A DNA stretch of 64,000 nucleotides, taken from Caulobacteraceae bacterium. GTDB taxonomy: Bacteria > Pseudomonadota > Alphaproteobacteria > Caulobacterales > Caulobacteraceae. Position numbers and translations under genes: made by a program. Below the pieces are notes generated by a model. That model was not told the DNA's origin, did not search any database, and saw nothing but the letters and a program-made list of their open reading frames with translations. Each line of letters starts with the position of its first letter. Within the stretch, counting starts at the first letter, position 1. The stretch spans positions 1-64,000 of the forward strand of contig JAIBAU010000008.1 in NCBI GenBank assembly GCA_019695035.1. The letters run 5' to 3'. Positions 62,112-64,000 of this stretch are shown here, piece after piece.

Positions 62112-63337
62112 ACTGAAGCCTCGCGGGCCAGCACGCCCCTCGCCGCCGCCAGGCCGCTGGCGAAGCAGGCCTGCAGCAGGTAGCCCCCCGTGGGCGCCTC
62201 CCAGTCCAGCATCTCGCCAGCCACGAACACGCCCGGCAGGCGCCTCAGCATCAGTTGGTCGTCGACCGCGTCCCAGGCCACGCCGCCGGCGCTGGAGATG
62301 GCGCGCTCCAGGCCGCGCATGCCGTTCACCCGCAGGCGCGCGCCCTTGGCGACGCGCGCCAGCCGCGCCGGCTCCGGCGGCAGGGCCACCCCACGCGCCT
62401 CGCGCATCAGGCCGACGGCGACCGGCGACAGCCCCGCCTTACGCAGGCGGTTGCTCAGCGGGTCGCCGGCTCGCCCGCGCGACAGCCGCTCGGTCAGGGT
62501 CTCGACCGTCACGTCCGGCGCCAGGTCGAGGGTCAGCTCGGCCCGCCCGTCCGCCGCGAGCGCGTCGCGCAGGGGGCCGGACAGCGCATAGACCGCTCCG
62601 CCCTCCAGGCCGTAGCCGGCCACCACGGCTTCACCCCGCACGACCCGCTCCCCGAAGCTGAGGGCGACCGCCTTCAGGGGCTGGCCCGCGAAGCGTTGCC
62701 GGAACGGCTCCGACCAGTCGATCTCGAGCCCTGCGTTGGAGGGGCGGAAGGGGGCGATCTCCACCCCCCGCGCGGCCAGCAGGTCGACCCAGCGCCCGTC
62801 GGAGCCCAGGCGCGGCCAGCTTGCTCCGCCCAACGCCAGCACTGTCGCCGCAGGTCGCAGGGTCTCGACCCCGCTCTCGCCTTCGAAGCGCAAGGCGCCG
62901 TCCTCGCTCCAGCCGGTCCAGGCGGTCCGCGTCCGGATGGACACCCCCAGCCCTTCGAGCCGCGACAGCCAGGCGCGCAGCAGGGGCGAGGCCTTCATGG
63001 CCCTGGGAAACACCCGGCCGCTGGAACCGGTGAAGGTCTCGGCCCCCAGACCATCGGCCCAGTCGCGCAGGGCCGCTGGCGGGAAGGCCTCGACGATCTC
63101 GCGCAGCCGCGCGCCGCCGGCCCCGTAGCGGCCCAGGAAGGCGGGCAGCGGCTCGGCATGGGTCAGGTTCAGGCCGCCGCGTCCGGCCATCAGGAACTTG
63201 CGTCCGGCCGAGGGCATGCGCTCGAAGACCGTCACGGACCAGCCCGCCGCCGCGAGGGTCTCGGCGGCGATCAGCCCGGCCGGGCCCCCGCCGACGACGG
63301 CGGCGCTTAGCCGGGACTGGGGGCGGGGATCGGCCAT
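62108..63337 (-). CDS. HI0933-like FAD-dependent flavoprotein (TIGR03862 type)
   Basis: The product is 409 residues. FAD-binding N-terminus SAAVVGGGPAGLIAAETLAA, KFLMAGRGGLNLTHAEPLPA (typical of the HI0933/BaiN group), VLALGGASWPRLGSDGRWV and the C-terminal VFVAGEMLDWEAPTGGYLLQ, ACFASGLAAARG. The enzymatic role is not known for this subgroup. It is divergent from the edge thioesterase gene. Confidence 0.9.
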   Translation of the reverse strand: MADPRPQSRLSAAVVGGGPAGLIAAETLAAAGWSVTVFERMPSAGRKFLMAGRGGLNLTHAEPLPAFLGRYGAGGARLREIVEAFPPAALRDWADGLGAETFTGSSGRVFPRAMKASPLLRAWLSRLEGLGVSIRTRTAWTGWSEDGALRFEGESGVETLRPAATVLALGGASWPRLGSDGRWVDLLAARGVEIAPFRPSNAGLEIDWSEPFRQRFAGQPLKAVALSFGERVVRGEAVVAGYGLEGGAVYALSGPLRDALAADGRAELTLDLAPDVTVETLTERLSRGRAGDPLSNRLRKAGLSPVAVGLMREARGVALPPEPARLARVAKGARLRVNGMRGLERAISSAGGVAWDAVDDQLMLRRLPGVFVAGEMLDWEAPTGGYLLQACFASGLAAARGVLAREASV

Positions 63338-63428
63338 GGGCCACCCCTAGCCGTCCGCAACGACCGACGCCACCGCCGCCTCATTTTGCGCATTGCCTGG
63401 GAAGGACCAATCAGGCGACCTTGGCCCG

Positions 63429-64000
63429 ATGACGCCGTTCAGCCGACTGATGCAGGGGATCGCCGCGGACGGCGAGGCCTTCACCGCCGAGGTCTCACCC
63501 GACTGGATGCAGGGCCGCACCACCTACGGCGGGCTCTCCGGCGCGCTCTGCGTGGAGGCGGCTCGCCGCGCCCTGCCCGGCCTGCCGCGCCTGCGCTCGG
63601 CCCAGTTCGCCTTCATCGGCCCGGCCGGCGGCCCGGTTCGCATCGTTCCGACGGTGCTGCGGCAGGGCAAGTCCAGCGTCTTCGTCGGCGTCGACATGCT
63701 GGGCGAGCAGGGACTGGCCACCCGCGCCATCCTGACCTTCGCCGCCGCTCGGGTCTCGGCCTATGAACACGCGGACGCCCCCGCGCCGGCCGCCCTGCCG
63801 CTCGAGGACGGCGCGCCTTTCTTCGGGGGCGGCGGGGGCGGCCCCAACTTCTCGCACCATTTCGACGTCCGGCTGGCGGGCGGCCATGCTCTGGTCAGCC
63901 GGGCCCAGCCCGAGATTCTCATCTGGCTGAAGCACCGGGATCCCGCCGCCGGAACCGGAGAGGCGGCGCTGGTGGCGCTGGGCGACGTGGCCCCGCCCGC
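63429..64000 (+). CDS. Acyl-CoA thioesterase family protein (3' end outside window)
   Basis: Open from ATG 63429 to the right edge without a stop (190 codons). TPFSRLMQGIAADGEAFTAE, then WMQGRTTYGGLSGALCVEAA and LRSAQFAFIGPAGGPVRIVP form the N-terminal hotdog fold of TesB/4HBT_3-type thioesterases; a second hotdog starts at FSHHFDVRLAGG. A Gly-rich stretch (FFGGGGGGPNF) links them. It probably hydrolyses acyl-CoA. The gap 63338-63428 holds the shared upstream region with the flavoprotein. Confidence 0.85.
   Translation, partial: MTPFSRLMQGIAADGEAFTAEVSPDWMQGRTTYGGLSGALCVEAARRALPGLPRLRSAQFAFIGPAGGPVRIVPTVLRQGKSSVFVGVDMLGEQGLATRAILTFAAARVSAYEHADAPAPAALPLEDGAPFFGGGGGGPNFSHHFDVRLAGGHALVSRAQPEILIWLKHRDPAAGTGEAALVALGDVAPP

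Overview
The window is high-GC DNA from an alphaproteobacterium, most likely a member of the Caulobacterales (Caulobacter/Phenylobacterium group). The evidence is a set of lineage-typical genes: a DivJ-like sensor kinase, the phosphotransferase ChpT, the ClpXP adaptor RcdA (DUF1465), the DUF1013 regulator TrcR, a MucR-type regulator, a ZapA/ZauP pair and two DUF2336 proteins. No rRNA, tRNA or CRISPR array was seen. Both edge genes are cut: a Pro/Ala-rich repeat protein on the left and an acyl-CoA thioesterase on the right.

0-18.8 kb: housekeeping and signalling genes (DUF2336 proteins, RF3, a TonB-dependent receptor, DivJ-like and soluble histidine kinases, SufE, MucR, CysK and CysQ, then chpT-receiver-cheR). 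18.8-20.8 kb: an arsenic operon (arsI-arsR-aqpS-arsC) with a near-consensus promoter and a motif shared by arsI and arsR. 20.9-23.9 kb: zapA-zauP divergent from transketolase. 24.0-29.1 kb: two S41 peptidases around purT, small membrane proteins and unknowns. 29.3-32.5 kb: gap-pgk-fda, followed by a frameshifted ChaN-like gene. 33.4-38.6 kb: a MASE1 histidine kinase, thiE, a cyclase-family hydrolase, and an iron block (bfd-bfr) behind Fur-like sites whose last gene is a redoxin-like/2OG-Fe(II) oxygenase fusion. 38.6-40.6 kb: a protein made almost only of RTX calcium-binding repeats.

41.15-44.0 kb is the accessory region: AT-rich orphan genes separated by four copies of a palindromic element with GGGGACACACAC ends, two gene fragments that begin exactly at copies of that element, three remnants of one IS end in the same orientation, and a 101-bp repeat array whose hairpin shows compensatory base changes. 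This looks like a small non-autonomous mobile-element landing zone collecting foreign gene cassettes.

44.0-64.0 kb returns to core genes: efp-suhB, a GDPD-family phosphodiesterase, two tandem secreted paralogues, an MsbA-like ABC exporter, rpmE, an L,D-transpeptidase, a DEAD-box helicase, rcdA with small partners, a quinone oxidoreductase, trcR, ubiX, a GGDEF protein, purE-purK, an EamA transporter and a flavoprotein.

Gene packing is very tight. Seven of thirteen convergent pairs share the 4-base overlap CTAG (both stops TAG), and ten same-strand pairs overlap by ATGA or GTGA. All functional names rest on reading the translated sequences and remembered family features; no database search was run.
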